A stretch of 64,000 nt of DNA from Endozoicomonas elysicola (GCF_000710775.1 NZ_JOJP01000001.1:3324080-3388079), one strand, 5' to 3'; shown: positions 1 through 8,817, counted from the first letter of the stretch. Notes: generated by a model not told the origin, from the sequence alone. Translations and numbers: made by a program.

Positions 1-22
1 CAACCGCTAAAGGAGAGGATTA

Positions 23-337
23 ATGGATACCTGGGTTATTCTTCTAACTGTTGCGGCCCTGGTTTTTGGCAGCCGTTTTCTTCTGATGGAGCCTTGGTTG
101 CCGCTGAAGCTTAGTGAGAATGTCCAGAAGATGTTGAGTTATTCTGCGCCAGCAGTGCTAACAGCGATTGCCGCGCCGATTGTTTTTATCCGGGATGACT
201 ATTTCACCCTGACTATGGATAATCATTACCTGGTTGCCGGCATTATTGTGGTCATTCTGGCTCTGTCCACAAGAAATACATTAATGACCGTTATTCTGGG
301 TATGCTGTCATTTCTGGTGTTGAAGCATGTAATATGA
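23..337 (+). CDS. azlD: AzlD family branched-chain amino acid export subunit
   Basis: A 104-residue, very hydrophobic protein with about three to four membrane segments (near residues 5-20, 40-58, 68-84 and 86-103). Length and pattern match the small AzlD subunit, which works with AzlC in the inner membrane to export branched-chain amino acids and their analogues. A strong ribosome site (AAAGGAGAGG) lies just before the ATG at 23. The partner azlC is normally directly upstream and would be outside the window. Family assignment is from the overall pattern, including the conserved C-terminal hydrophobic segment. There are no catalytic residues to check. Confidence 0.85.
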   Translation: MDTWVILLTVAALVFGSRFLLMEPWLPLKLSENVQKMLSYSAPAVLTAIAAPIVFIRDDYFTLTMDNHYLVAGIIVVILALSTRNTLMTVILGMLSFLVLKHVI

Positions 338-456
338 ATATTGTGAAGTGAAGCCATCTCTCCTAGCCTGCCCTCAGCGGAATACAATAAGCCCAGCATC
401 ATGCTAGACTGAATTTGAAGTATTTCATGGATGATACTTTTTTTGGGGGCATTCTC

Positions 457-666
457 ATGTACAAATTACTTTCTGCTGTTTTCCTTATTCTTCTTGCTGC
501 CGGTGTTCTGGCGAGAAGTTTTGACCTCTCGGTGTACAAGGATGGTTACTATCTTCGCTACGAATTCCCACGCTACGCCAAAGAAACCTGGTTTGAAGTA
601 ACACTGGGGAAGCGTCAGGGGCTTGCAGGCATGATTGACGAGGTAAAAAATAAAGCCAGCAAATAA
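457..666 (+). CDS. Small secreted or membrane-anchored hypothetical protein
   Basis: A 69-residue protein. The first 23 residues form a typical signal peptide or single anchor (MYKLLSAVFLILLAAGVLA), followed by a short polar domain rich in aromatic residues. I chose the ATG at 457 because it begins directly with the signal sequence and follows a G-rich stretch (GGGGG) about 8 bases upstream. A TTG at 415 and an ATG at 427 would only add a poor leader. The coding end runs into a terminator hairpin. I do not recognise a family. Confidence 0.6.
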   Translation: MYKLLSAVFLILLAAGVLARSFDLSVYKDGYYLRYEFPRYAKETWFEVTLGKRQGLAGMIDEVKNKASK

Positions 667-680
667 TTGCTGGCTTTATT
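649..680. terminator. Bidirectional hairpin terminator
   Basis: A perfect 14-base inverted repeat, AATAAAGCCAGCAA at 649-662 and its complement at 667-680, with a 4-base loop. It overlaps the stop codon of the small secreted protein. A-rich and T-rich arms suit termination from both sides, separating that gene from the minus-strand coiled-coil gene. Confidence 0.75.
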
Positions 681-710
681 CAACCCATCATTTCAATGAA
701 GAACTGACCA

Positions 711-980
711 TTATTTCTTTTGGGAACCCGTAATCGAACTCATCAGCTTCGTTACAGACTTCTTGAAATCATCAATGGCTGATACACCCAGCTTTTTGAC
801 ATCAACAAAATGCGGTTCAGCCTTGTCTAGATATTCATCCAGGTGGTCAACTTCCTCATGCTGCATATCCTGCCGCTCAGCTTCCAGCTCTTTTTCAAGA
901 CGTTTTAACGTTGCCTTGACCTCTTTAATCTGAGCCTTCAGCTCCTTCTTGTGTGCCTTATATTCCTTAAGTGTTGTCAT
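711..980 (-). CDS. Small charged coiled-coil protein
   Basis: An 89-residue protein with no signal peptide. Residues 4-45 are dense in Lys and Glu with heptad-like spacing (KELKAQIKEVKATLKRLEKE), predicting a coiled coil, followed by a less charged C-terminal part. The start has a good ribosome site (GAGGAGATC). It begins 10 bases after the stop of the Na/Pi cotransporter gene, so the two are probably one transcript. This suggests, by context only, an accessory or regulatory role for the transporter. No named family is recognised. Confidence 0.7.
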   Translation of the reverse strand: MTTLKEYKAHKKELKAQIKEVKATLKRLEKELEAERQDMQHEEVDHLDEYLDKAEPHFVDVKKLGVSAIDDFKKSVTKLMSSITGSQKK

Positions 981-990
981 GATGATCTCC

Positions 991-2166
991 TCAGGCAGTA
1001 ATAGCGATCAGGATAGCGGGTAGAATAAAAAAGACGCCCACCACATAGACCAGTACCATCCATTTATTCCGGCTTGCCACCTGGGCAAAACGGCGAGCCA
1101 GCCTGGGTGGAATATTACGAAGGAAAGGAATAGTGTAAATCAAAAGCACCGCTGAAACATTAAACAATAGGTGCACCAATGCTATCTGCAAAGCAAAGAA
1201 GCCCATCGCTCCTTGAACCGCAGTTGCTGCCAGCAACGCTGTAATCGTGGTACCGATATTGGAACCCAGGGTAAATGGATATATTTCTTTCAGTTTGAAA
1301 ATGCCATTACCTGCTAAAGGAACAATCAAACTGGTGCAAGTTGAAGAAGATTGAACCGCAATGGTCATCATCATACCCGAGAAAATACCCGTTGCCGGCC
1401 CGCGCCCCACCGCTTTGTGAAGAATCTGCTTGGCTTTACCAACCATAAGGTGCTTTAACAACTTGCCCAGATAAATAATGGAGATAAAAATAAAAGCAAG
1501 CCCTGTCAGCGCCAGGCACACACCGGCCCAAAGATCAGGTAATGAACCATAAAGCCCTTTAAACAGATCCACTGTTGGAGCCGTTATTATTTTAACAAAG
1601 TTAAACCCTTTGATACTGACAGTATCACCGCCCACCAGCAGGTTTGCCAGAAGGTCAGAGCCTTTGGCCAGAAAGCCAGTCATGATTTCAAGCGGAAGAA
1701 AGATCATAACCGCCATCAGATTAAAAAAATCATGAACAGTGGCAGCCGAAAATGCACGACGGAACTCTTTCTTTTTACCAATATGCCCCATACTGACCAG
1801 AGTATTGGTAACTGTTGTACCAATATTGGCGCCCATAATCATGGGTATGGCCGTAGCTACCGGTAAGCCACCAGCAACAAGCCCGACAATAACAGAAGTC
1901 ACGGTGCTGGATGATTGCACAACCGCCGTTGCCAGGGCGCCCGCCACCAGCCCCATTATGGGGTTTGTGGCAAAAGCAAATAACTGACGTGCTCCTTCAG
2001 CACCACCAGAAGCCCACTTAAAGCCAGACCCTATCATTCCGACAGCGACCAACAGTAGGTAGATCATCAGCGCAACAAAAAGCCACTGAACAACCAGACC
2101 TTTCGATTGCGTCGACTCGGTTGTATTACTGGGTTGCATTCGAACATCCTGCAAGGTGAAAAACAT
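991..2166 (-). CDS. Na/Pi cotransporter family protein (NptA/SLC34 type)
   Basis: A 391-residue inner-membrane protein with the two inverted repeats that define the PF02690 Na-phosphate cotransporter family. Each repeat carries a QSSS motif (QSSSTVTSVIVGL near residue 84 and QSSSTCTSLIVPL near 273) followed by a G(A/S)NIGTT motif. These re-entrant loops bind sodium and phosphate in SLC34 proteins. Eight or more hydrophobic segments are visible. There is no C-terminal PhoU-like domain, so this is the short form. A second ATG at 2139 has a better spaced AGGA and may be the true start. The coiled-coil gene follows by 10 bases. Confidence 0.9.
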   Translation of the reverse strand: MFFTLQDVRMQPSNTTESTQSKGLVVQWLFVALMIYLLLVAVGMIGSGFKWASGGAEGARQLFAFATNPIMGLVAGALATAVVQSSSTVTSVIVGLVAGGLPVATAIPMIMGANIGTTVTNTLVSMGHIGKKKEFRRAFSAATVHDFFNLMAVMIFLPLEIMTGFLAKGSDLLANLLVGGDTVSIKGFNFVKIITAPTVDLFKGLYGSLPDLWAGVCLALTGLAFIFISIIYLGKLLKHLMVGKAKQILHKAVGRGPATGIFSGMMMTIAVQSSSTCTSLIVPLAGNGIFKLKEIYPFTLGSNIGTTITALLAATAVQGAMGFFALQIALVHLLFNVSAVLLIYTIPFLRNIPPRLARRFAQVASRNKWMVLVYVVGVFFILPAILIAITA

Positions 2167-2406
2167 TGACTATCCAGCACTCATCAGACTGGAAATCTCG
2201 ACATCAATCAGGGGAACCGAAAAAGAAACACAATCGTCCCATTGAAGGAGGATAAGCATAAAGAAAGCGTAAAGGAGTCTCAAGCCTGCAGCAGATGGAA
2301 ATACTTTTCCCGGAACATGCCTGACGGGCTAAAAAGATATAAATACTGTTTACAGTATGGGAGTATGCCTGACTCAATAAAATCGACAGACTTACTCCCT
2401 TATACT

Positions 2407-2856
2407 TTAAACCTGCTCCCTGACCAGTAACACCATCCCCCGATGGCCAGTCACAGAAACTTTGCAACCCTGCGATATATTCCGGTCAGACTCCACTTTC
2501 CAGAGCGTATCGCCAATCTGAAGACGACTCTGACCAGCAGGTAGGTCATGCTCAAGCGTGATGGTTCGTCCAACCAATTGCAGGGCACGGTTATTCAGCT
2601 CAGGGCTATCGTTCTTATTATTAACGTTTCGGAACAGCTTCCAGTAGGCCAGCGTAAACAGCAAACTACCAATACCAAAAATCAACAGTTGGACAGGCCA
2701 GCCCATCTCCGGAACCAGCCAAAGCCAGAGAGAAACCACTGCCGCGGCAATGGCACTTCCCAGCAGAAAACCTCCTGCCCCAAGTGCTTCAGCACCCAGG
2801 AACAGGAAAACAAGAATAAGCCAATGCCATGGCTGCAGTGTAAAAGCTATATCCAT
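2407..2856 (-). CDS. NfeD family membrane protein
   Basis: A 149-residue protein. Residues 10-85 contain three to four membrane helices and residues 95-148 form the small beta-rich OB-like domain typical of the short NfeD proteins (E. coli YbbJ). Its start ATG overlaps the stop of the upstream SPFH gene by one base (TGATG), so the two are translationally coupled. NfeD proteins associate with SPFH/stomatin proteins in membrane microdomains. The pairing seen here is the well-known qmcA-ybbJ arrangement. Confidence 0.88.
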   Translation of the reverse strand: MDIAFTLQPWHWLILVFLFLGAEALGAGGFLLGSAIAAAVVSLWLWLVPEMGWPVQLLIFGIGSLLFTLAYWKLFRNVNNKNDSPELNNRALQLVGRTITLEHDLPAGQSRLQIGDTLWKVESDRNISQGCKVSVTGHRGMVLLVREQV

Positions 2857-3776
2857 CAGCTTGCCTTATTACTGGTTACTTCACCCACCAATTCCTTAAT
2901 GCCGGCAATAGAACCAATGACGCTGCTGGCCTCCAAAGGCATCATGATAACCTTGCTGTTATCTGCAGATGCCACATCGGTCAGGGCCTCTACATATTTC
3001 TGGGCAACAAAATAGTTAATGGCGCGATGATCACCCTCAGCAATGGCTTTGGATACCATCGCAGTTGCCACGGCCTCAGCTTCAGCAAGACGCTCTCTGG
3101 CTTCAGCTTCACGCTTGGCAGCTTCCAACTCACCCTCAGCCTTCAGAATCTGAGCCTGTTTTTCACCTTCTGCAACCTTAATGGCTGCTTCACGGGCACC
3201 TTCTGCCTCGAGAATCTGAGCACGTTTTTCCCGCTCAGCCTTCATTTGTCTGGCCATTGCCTCTACGAGATCTGCTGGAGGTGCAATATCCAGCAACTCA
3301 ATTCGAGTAACTTTAAGCCCCCAGGGATCAGTGGCTTCATCAACCTTGACCAGCAGCTGGCTGTTAATTCGATCGCGGTTGGACAGCATTTCATCCAATT
3401 CCATAGAACCTAAAACGGCACGAATATTGGTCATCACCAGATTTTTCATGGCTCTGTCCAAATCATTCACTTCGTAAGATGCTTTCACCGCATCCTGAAC
3501 CAGATAAAAACAGACTGCATCCGTCGTCACCTGGGCATTGTCAGCACTGATAATTTCCTGGGGTGGAATATCCAGCACCTGCTCCATCATGTTAATTTTT
3601 TTCCCGATGGTATCAATCACGGGAACAATCACATGCAAACCTGGCCTCAGAGTCTTGGTGTATTTCCCAAAACGCTCCACCGTATAATTAAAACCCTGTG
3701 GCACCATCCGAACACCGGTCGTTATAAGAACCGCAATCAGTACTACAAAGGCGATTGCAGTGATTTCCATACCCAT
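2856..3776 (-). CDS. qmcA: SPFH/stomatin-like membrane protein
   Basis: A 306-residue protein with one N-terminal membrane anchor (residues 3-24), then the SPFH/band 7 domain (about 25-180, including [17 protein letters not shown]). A long Ala/Glu-rich coiled coil follows (about 175-245, repeats of AEGE and ILEAEG), then a short tail. This is the layout of E. coli QmcA/YbbK, a scaffold in flotillin-like membrane domains that is linked to FtsH quality control. A GGGAG ribosome site lies 7 bases before the start. The gene is coupled to the NfeD gene downstream. Confidence 0.9.
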   Translation of the reverse strand: MGMEITAIAFVVLIAVLITTGVRMVPQGFNYTVERFGKYTKTLRPGLHVIVPVIDTIGKKINMMEQVLDIPPQEIISADNAQVTTDAVCFYLVQDAVKASYEVNDLDRAMKNLVMTNIRAVLGSMELDEMLSNRDRINSQLLVKVDEATDPWGLKVTRIELLDIAPPADLVEAMARQMKAEREKRAQILEAEGAREAAIKVAEGEKQAQILKAEGELEAAKREAEARERLAEAEAVATAMVSKAIAEGDHRAINYFVAQKYVEALTDVASADNSKVIMMPLEASSVIGSIAGIKELVGEVTSNKAS

Positions 3777-3865
3777 TAGGCAGCTCCCGCTTTTCAGTTT
3801 TTATCAGGAAGGGCTACCAGTCACTGTTGTGCTGAAAAAGCAGCCCTGTAATTTATACAATCAAA

Positions 3866-6016
3866 CTAGTTCAAACCAAAACACTTCAAAATAAAGGCAT
3901 AATTAAACGCCTCTTCATCGATCCACTCATAGCGCTTGCTGGCACCTGCATGCCCTGCATGCATATTCATGTTCAGCAGCAACAAATTATCATCGGTTTT
4001 CAAGGCTCTTAACCGTGCCACCATCTTGGCCGGCTCCCAGTAAGTCACCTGTTCATCCGAGATACCGGAATTAAACAGCATCGGCGGATAATCCATGGAC
4101 TGGATATTGTCGTAGGGCGAGTACTTCATGATATAGGCAAAATCATCAGCACTGGCAACCGGATTCCCCCACTCTTCCCATTCTGGCGGGGTCAGTGGCA
4201 GAGAAGCATCACTGATAGTATTGATCACATCCACAAAAGGAACATCAGCAATCACACAGCCAAACAGATCTGGACGCAGGTTGGTCACAGCCCCCATTAA
4301 TAGTCCACCGGCACTGCCACCATTGATGGCCACCTCCCCTTTACTGGTATAACCCTGCTCGATCAGATATTCCGTAGCATCAATAAAATCAGTAAACGTA
4401 TTCATCTTATGGCGCATTTTGCCATTGAGATACCACTGATACCCTTTTTCATCACCACCACGAATATGAGCGGTTGCGTATACAAAGCCACGATCAACCA
4501 GACTGAACAGCTTTGAAGAAAAACCAGCCGTCATACCATAACCGTATGAACCATAACCGTACACCAGAGCCCGGTGAGAACCATCCTGAACAAGGTCTTT
4601 TTTATGAATAATAGTAACCGGTATCCGTTCACCGTCGCGGGCACTGGCGTACTCACGCTTAACCTCATATTTATCCGGGTCAAAATTAGGTGTCTCGCGG
4701 GTATATACCACTGTCGTTTGAACGGTTGACAGATCAAGCTCAAGAACGGTACTGGGCCTTACGGGAGAGGAATAATCCAGACGAACCCGGGTAGCGTTAT
4801 GATCCCAGTCACCGGAAAAATCCAGTTCATAGGCCTCATCCGGCATGGATACACGATCTTTTTGCCCTGAGTCCATATCCTGAACCACGAGCTCATCAAG
4901 CGCTCTCTCGTTATTCTTCTGCTCGATAATCAGATAATGGCTGTAGAAATGAATATCGGTAAGGCTGATGCTGTCGCTCTCGGCCTGCATCAGCTGCCAC
5001 TGTTTTTGATCCCACTGGTTTAACGGTGTTTTAAACAGTTGAAAATTATTGGCACCATCAAAGTTGGTCAGAATATAAAAATCATTTCTGAAGTGATCCA
5101 GATTAAAAACCACATCGTCCGTACCATGGGCGAAAAGCCGGAAGTCTATGGAAGAGCGAGGGGAAACATAAACAACCTGACTGGAGCCACTGTTAAGGTA
5201 AACCATGACATATTCATGATCTGTGGTTTCAGCGAGAGACAGAAACATCCCGTCAAACTCATCAGACTTGGAGAAAACCAGAACTTTATTTTCAGGCCCC
5301 TTATGAATGTTAATTTTGTAGACATGTTTACCGCGGGCCTGCTCATCACGCTCAACCACCAGCAGGTGCTCATCATCAATCCAGAGTATGGAGCCGGTGC
5401 TGTTTGGGAAGGTCCATTCACTGTCCTTCCCTGTCTTCAGGTTTCTAACCCGAATGGTACGCTCCATGGAACCGGTCAGGTTATAGCCATAAGCCAGAAA
5501 AGTGTTTGCACGATTGGTTATGGAAGGACCAAACATATAGAGGTCCTTACCTTCGGCCTCTTTGTTAACATCCATGTAAACTACTTCAGGTAAATCCATG
5601 GCGGCGTTACGGCGGCAGAGAATGGGGTAATTTTTACCCTTCTCTTCACGGTAGTAATAAAGGTACTCCCCCTTTCTCACCGGCCAGGACTGATAATCCT
5701 CCTTTATGCGGGACAGGATTTCCTGATAAAGGCTCTCCTGAACAGCTTTACTGTCCTTCATTTGAGCATCTTTATAAGCGCTTTCTGCGTGCAGATATGC
5801 CGGAACTTCAGGGTTTTTAAAATCCAGATCCCCAGCCACAATTTTCTGCCAATGCTCATCCCGCAACCAATGGTATTCATCAATACGGGTGTGGTCATGC
5901 TGAACAATAGAATATGGAATTTTTGGCGCGACCGGTGCTTTCAATCGGACTTCCTCAGAGGCAGACAATGTCAAAGAGAGTATCAGTAAACACAATAATA
6001 AACAGTTCTTCAGCAT
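3866..6016 (-). CDS. Secreted S9A serine peptidase, oligopeptidase B-like
   Basis: A 716-residue protein. Residues 1-20 form a signal peptide (MLKNCLLLCLLILSLTLSAS), an N-terminal beta-propeller runs to about 410, and an alpha/beta hydrolase domain follows. The nucleophile is the Ser in GGSAGG (near residue 569). The Asp in SGISDEQVTYW (near 653) and the His in NMHAGHAG (near 687) complete the triad. The region around GYGSYGYG and HIRGGDEKG closely resembles oligopeptidase B, which cuts short peptides after basic residues. E. coli PtrB is cytoplasmic, so the signal peptide implies a periplasmic or exported form. Size is normal for the family. Confidence 0.88.
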   Translation of the reverse strand: MLKNCLLLCLLILSLTLSASEEVRLKAPVAPKIPYSIVQHDHTRIDEYHWLRDEHWQKIVAGDLDFKNPEVPAYLHAESAYKDAQMKDSKAVQESLYQEILSRIKEDYQSWPVRKGEYLYYYREEKGKNYPILCRRNAAMDLPEVVYMDVNKEAEGKDLYMFGPSITNRANTFLAYGYNLTGSMERTIRVRNLKTGKDSEWTFPNSTGSILWIDDEHLLVVERDEQARGKHVYKINIHKGPENKVLVFSKSDEFDGMFLSLAETTDHEYVMVYLNSGSSQVVYVSPRSSIDFRLFAHGTDDVVFNLDHFRNDFYILTNFDGANNFQLFKTPLNQWDQKQWQLMQAESDSISLTDIHFYSHYLIIEQKNNERALDELVVQDMDSGQKDRVSMPDEAYELDFSGDWDHNATRVRLDYSSPVRPSTVLELDLSTVQTTVVYTRETPNFDPDKYEVKREYASARDGERIPVTIIHKKDLVQDGSHRALVYGYGSYGYGMTAGFSSKLFSLVDRGFVYATAHIRGGDEKGYQWYLNGKMRHKMNTFTDFIDATEYLIEQGYTSKGEVAINGGSAGGLLMGAVTNLRPDLFGCVIADVPFVDVINTISDASLPLTPPEWEEWGNPVASADDFAYIMKYSPYDNIQSMDYPPMLFNSGISDEQVTYWEPAKMVARLRALKTDDNLLLLNMNMHAGHAGASKRYEWIDEEAFNYAFILKCFGLN

Positions 6017-6245
6017 ATCATGTGCGCCTATGGTGAAAAGGGCTCAATAATTAAGAGCATAGGCTTAACACAAAGTTCTGTTTATCTATCGCGTTATTTC
6101 AATATTCCACAAATGTGGGTTTTTCGCTATCCAGAAGCCTGCTAAGACACCGGCAATGAAACTAGCCCCACTCAACTGGCTAACTAATAGCTCAATTAGG
6201 TGAATTGTGTTTAATGAAGCGAGGAATATGATTGGATAATATAAT

Positions 6246-6527
6246 TCAGAACCATGATAATATCTTATCATCATCCACACATAATGAGACAAAACGGTTA
6301 TAGTCGATGACTTCAAAAGGTGCAGATACCTCTACCCCACGAGCCTTGGCATCCATATCCATAACACACACTGAACAGCCACCAGGTAAGACATTCAATC
6401 TCTGTGCTGATGACATCAGTTCATAAACCGCATCTTCAATCAACAGGACAGTATCGCCACTGGCAACAGCGCGAATACAGAGTTCCATCGCCTGCCTGGG
6501 CTTATTTACGATATGCAGCGTACTCAT
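6246..6527 (-). CDS. tusB: Sulfurtransferase complex subunit TusB (DsrH-like)
   Basis: A 93-residue protein matching TusB/DsrH, including the early MSTLHIVNK strand and the terminal ILSWF that is typical of this subunit. TusBCD is a cytoplasmic hexameric sulfur carrier. It takes persulfide from TusA and passes it to TusE and MnmA for 2-thiolation of the wobble uridine in Lys, Glu and Gln tRNAs. The start overlaps the tusC stop by one base (TGATG), showing tight coupling. The usual downstream tusE is not here; it lies about 17 kb away at 24069. Confidence 0.88.
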   Translation of the reverse strand: MSTLHIVNKPRQAMELCIRAVASGDTVLLIEDAVYELMSSAQRLNVLPGGCSVCVMDMDAKARGVEVSAPFEVIDYNRFVSLCVDDDKILSWF

Positions 6528-6886
6528 CAGAAATTAAACACCCTTGAATGCTGTTGGATAAACTGGGGTAACTCGCCCTCAGCAAGCATTGTCACCCCTT
6601 CCTGCAGAGCTTCCGGAGTGATGCCCCGCTCTTCCAGGGAAGCATGATCCACATGAATGGTTTCAATGCCATAAAGAGGCAGCACCTGCAGCATGGCTGA
6701 AATATTTTTACGGGGAATTTGACCAGAATCCTGCCCTTCCAATAACTGATAGACCCCATCCCCCATCAACAGGAGACTGGTCTCAATATCATAAGAGGCG
6801 GACACCAGTGCCGTATCCAAAGCCTCACGGGCAGCTTGACCACTGTAGGGTGCACGGGTCGAAATAACGCAGACAGAATGACTCAT
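6527..6886 (-). CDS. tusC: Sulfurtransferase complex subunit TusC (DsrF-like)
   Basis: A 119-residue protein, the same length as E. coli TusC, with the DsrE/F fold signature VCVISTRAPYSGQAAREALD at the start and GLYGIET-like segments in the middle. I chose the ATG at 6886 because GGAG sits 6 bases upstream. The ATG at 6898 would put four extra residues inside the tusD reading frame. TusC is the structural partner of TusD in the hexamer and lacks the catalytic cysteine. It lies second in the tusDCB operon. Confidence 0.87.
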   Translation of the reverse strand: MSHSVCVISTRAPYSGQAAREALDTALVSASYDIETSLLLMGDGVYQLLEGQDSGQIPRKNISAMLQVLPLYGIETIHVDHASLEERGITPEALQEGVTMLAEGELPQFIQQHSRVFNF

Positions 6887-6887
6887 C

Positions 6888-7280
6888 TCAGGCTCCAAAC
6901 GTTATGAATCGATCGGCCATCAGTGCTCCATCAAGCAGTTGCCCAAGACCAGAAAGCTCAAAGCAATCCCGGAGATTATGGCCGGGCAGGTTATATCGCC
7001 CGGCTTCAGCCTGATCAACAACACCCCGTCTTAATGCTGCAGCAATACACACCACCGCATCCAGTTGATTTTCCTGGATAAACGCCTGCCACTCACTGGG
7101 CAGATTGGACTCATCCTGAGGTGGCTGAGCGATCGCCGTCGCAGTATTCACGCCATCCTGATAAAAGAACAGTCTGACAATTTCATGCCCCTGGGCCACC
7201 ACAGCCCTGGCAAAATGCAGCGCACTCTGGGGAGCCTGACTGTTGGCCGGGGCTCCGTATACGGCCAATGCAAACTTCAT
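6888..7280 (-). CDS. tusD: Sulfurtransferase complex subunit TusD (DsrE-like)
   Basis: A 130-residue protein of the DsrE family. Cys78 in VVCIAAALRRGV occupies the same position as the persulfide-carrying Cys78 of E. coli TusD, so the catalytic residue is intact. TusD receives sulfur from TusA and hands it to TusE. It is the first gene of the tusDCB operon, with 3-5 base junctions to tusC. Upstream, across a terminator, is yccA on the same strand, an order that is also seen near serT in other gammaproteobacteria. Confidence 0.9.
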   Translation of the reverse strand: MKFALAVYGAPANSQAPQSALHFARAVVAQGHEIVRLFFYQDGVNTATAIAQPPQDESNLPSEWQAFIQENQLDAVVCIAAALRRGVVDQAEAGRYNLPGHNLRDCFELSGLGQLLDGALMADRFITFGA

Positions 7281-7359
7281 AAAGGTAACCTTTGATTAAG
7301 CCAATCTGGAACTGATTCATCTTAACAGAAAACATTATCAGCCAGATTTATGAAACCAT

Positions 7360-7386
7360 AAAAAAGCCCCGCCAATGGCGGGGCCT
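7360..7386 (-). terminator. Rho-independent terminator of yccA
   Basis: On the minus strand, GCCCCGCC pairs with GGCGGGGC around a 3-base loop (7366-7384) and is followed by a run of six T. It lies 20 bases past the yccA stop codon and before tusD. Confidence 0.88.
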
Positions 7387-7406
7387 GAGATAAGCCTGTT
7401 TAGCAA

Positions 7407-8078
7407 TCAGTCGTCACTGGTAGCACCCAGCAGATGAAGGAGAGCAGTAAACAGATTATAAATATCCAGATAAAGCGATACAGTGGCACGAATGTAGTTA
7501 GTCTCACCACCGTGGATGATGCGGCTGGTGTCGAACAGGATAAAACCTGACATCAGCAGAACAATCAGAGCAGACAAAGCCATGCTTGCAGCTGGAACGT
7601 TGAAAAACATCAGGGCAATACTGGCAACTACAGCCACAATCAGGCCGACCATGAGGAAGCCGCCCATGAAAGAGAAGTCCTTACGCGTTGTCAGGACATA
7701 GGCAGACAAGGCAAAGAAGACAACAGCGGTACCACCTAGCGCTTGCATAATCAGAGAAGGGCCATTAGCCATACCCAGATAATGATTCAGCATTGGGCCC
7801 AATGCTGCACCAAGCACGCCGGTGAAGGCAAATACGGCCACAATACCCTTAGCAGAGTCGGCAGTCTTATTAACAACAAACAACAGGCCAAAACCTACCA
7901 GAGAGAGCACCAGTGCAGTCATCTGGCTGATTTGCAGAGCCATGGCAACGCCTGCAGTGGCAGCACTGAACAGCAAAGTCATGCCCAAAAGCATGTAGGT
8001 ATTGCGAAGAACCTTATTGATTTCAACGCCTGCACCCAGGCTGGTAGAAGCAGCAGTCATCACGGGTTTGCGGTCCAT
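7407..8078 (-). CDS. yccA: Bax inhibitor-1 family membrane protein YccA
   Basis: A 223-residue protein with seven hydrophobic segments, matching E. coli YccA (219 residues). The shared parts include the cytoplasmic head, the VLRNTYMLLGMTLLFSA opening segment and the conserved acidic FDTSRIIHGGETNYI loop between the last segments. YccA belongs to the BI-1 (UPF0005) family and modulates FtsH-mediated proteolysis of membrane proteins in E. coli. I chose the ATG at 8078 because MDR begins the E. coli protein and AGAGGA lies upstream. The gene is monocistronic, with its own terminator. Confidence 0.9.
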   Translation of the reverse strand: MDRKPVMTAASTSLGAGVEINKVLRNTYMLLGMTLLFSAATAGVAMALQISQMTALVLSLVGFGLLFVVNKTADSAKGIVAVFAFTGVLGAALGPMLNHYLGMANGPSLIMQALGGTAVVFFALSAYVLTTRKDFSFMGGFLMVGLIVAVVASIALMFFNVPAASMALSALIVLLMSGFILFDTSRIIHGGETNYIRATVSLYLDIYNLFTALLHLLGATSDD

Positions 8079-8243
8079 CTTTGTCATTCCTCTATATAAA
8101 TGTAATACCAATCATTATATCAGACCAATTTACTGGGGCTATAGTTTTAACAATTCCTGACATTTTCCATACCTGAAAGCCATCGGCTATATCGCCAAGC
8201 CTTGAGCTCGGAGCATAGAAAAAGATTACCAATTATCAAGACG

Positions 8244-8271
8244 TTGACAGAATTCTGATTTCAGGTACTAT
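8244..8271 (+). promoter_or_regulatory. Sigma-70 promoter of the serine tRNA array
   Basis: A perfect -35 box TTGACA (8244-8249), a 16-base spacer and a -10 box TACTAT (8266-8271), followed by a GC-rich stretch. The first tRNA starts 12 bases after the -10 box. A GC-rich discriminator is usual in promoters under stringent control. Confidence 0.75.
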
Positions 8272-8283
8272 TTGCCACGTCGC

Positions 8284-8374
8284 GGAGGGATGGCTGAGCG
8301 GTTGAAAGCACCGGTCTTGAAAACCGGCGTGGGTTAATAGCCCACCCAGGGTTCGAATCCCTGTCCCTCCGCCA
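8284..8374 (+). tRNA. serT: tRNA-Ser(UGA), copy 1
   Basis: A 91-base class II tRNA with a long variable arm, acceptor GGAGGGA/TCCCTCC, and encoded CCA (8372-8374). The anticodon loop CTTGAAA gives UGA, which reads UCA and UCG serine codons. It is the first of three near-identical copies and lies downstream of yccA, as serT does in E. coli. Confidence 0.96.
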
Positions 8375-8420
8375 TTTCAGCATGTATTCTTACGCGATCT
8401 GCGGTAGAGTAAAGTCCTGT

Positions 8421-8511
8421 GGAGGGATGGCTGAGCGGTTGAAAGCACCGGTCTTGAAAACCGGCGTAGGTTAATAGCCTACCCAGGGTTCGAATCCCTG
8501 TCCCTCCGCCA
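8421..8511 (+). tRNA. tRNA-Ser(UGA), copy 2
   Basis: A 91-base tRNA with encoded CCA. It differs from copy 1 in the variable arm, where GTGGG/CCCAC is replaced by GTAGG/CCTAC, so the stem is preserved. The anticodon is again UGA. Confidence 0.96.
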
Positions 8512-8557
8512 TTTCAGCATGTATTCTTACGCAATCTGCGGTAGAGTAAAGTCCTGT

Positions 8558-8648
8558 GGAGGGATGGCTGAGCGGTTGAAAGCACTGGTCTTGAAAACCA
8601 GCGTAGGTTAATAGCCTACCCAGGGTTCGAATCCCTGTCCCTCCGCCA
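8558..8648 (+). tRNA. tRNA-Ser(UGA), copy 3
   Basis: A 91-base tRNA with encoded CCA. Its variable arm is like copy 2. The anticodon stem has a compensatory pair change (CTGG/CCAG instead of CCGG/CCGG). The anticodon is UGA. Confidence 0.96.
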
Positions 8649-8817
8649 AAAAACCTCTCGGATTGTCATCATTAAATCACCCCATCTGAGAAGCTGCGAT
8701 CACCTGTTCAAAAGCATTCATACTTATCGTTAAAACTTCACCAAGATTTACCTGTTAGCTTCTTTTTTACCCCTGCTCATTCAAGATAACTAATATAAAA
8801 GCCACTGCTCGCTGCTT

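Larger units (their letters stand above)
8284..8648 (+). repeat. Tandem array of three tRNA-Ser units, 137-base period
   Basis: The three genes start at 8284, 8421 and 8558, exactly 137 bases apart. The two 46-base spacers (8375-8420 and 8512-8557) differ at one base only. Gene copies differ at a few positions, with paired changes that keep the stems. This is recent unequal duplication rather than ancient gene order. Confidence 0.95.

Noticed and set aside
6086..6316. Minus-strand 76-codon open frame after tusB
   Set aside because: Overlaps the end of tusB, has no ribosome site and reads like translated AT-rich spacer; no family recognised.
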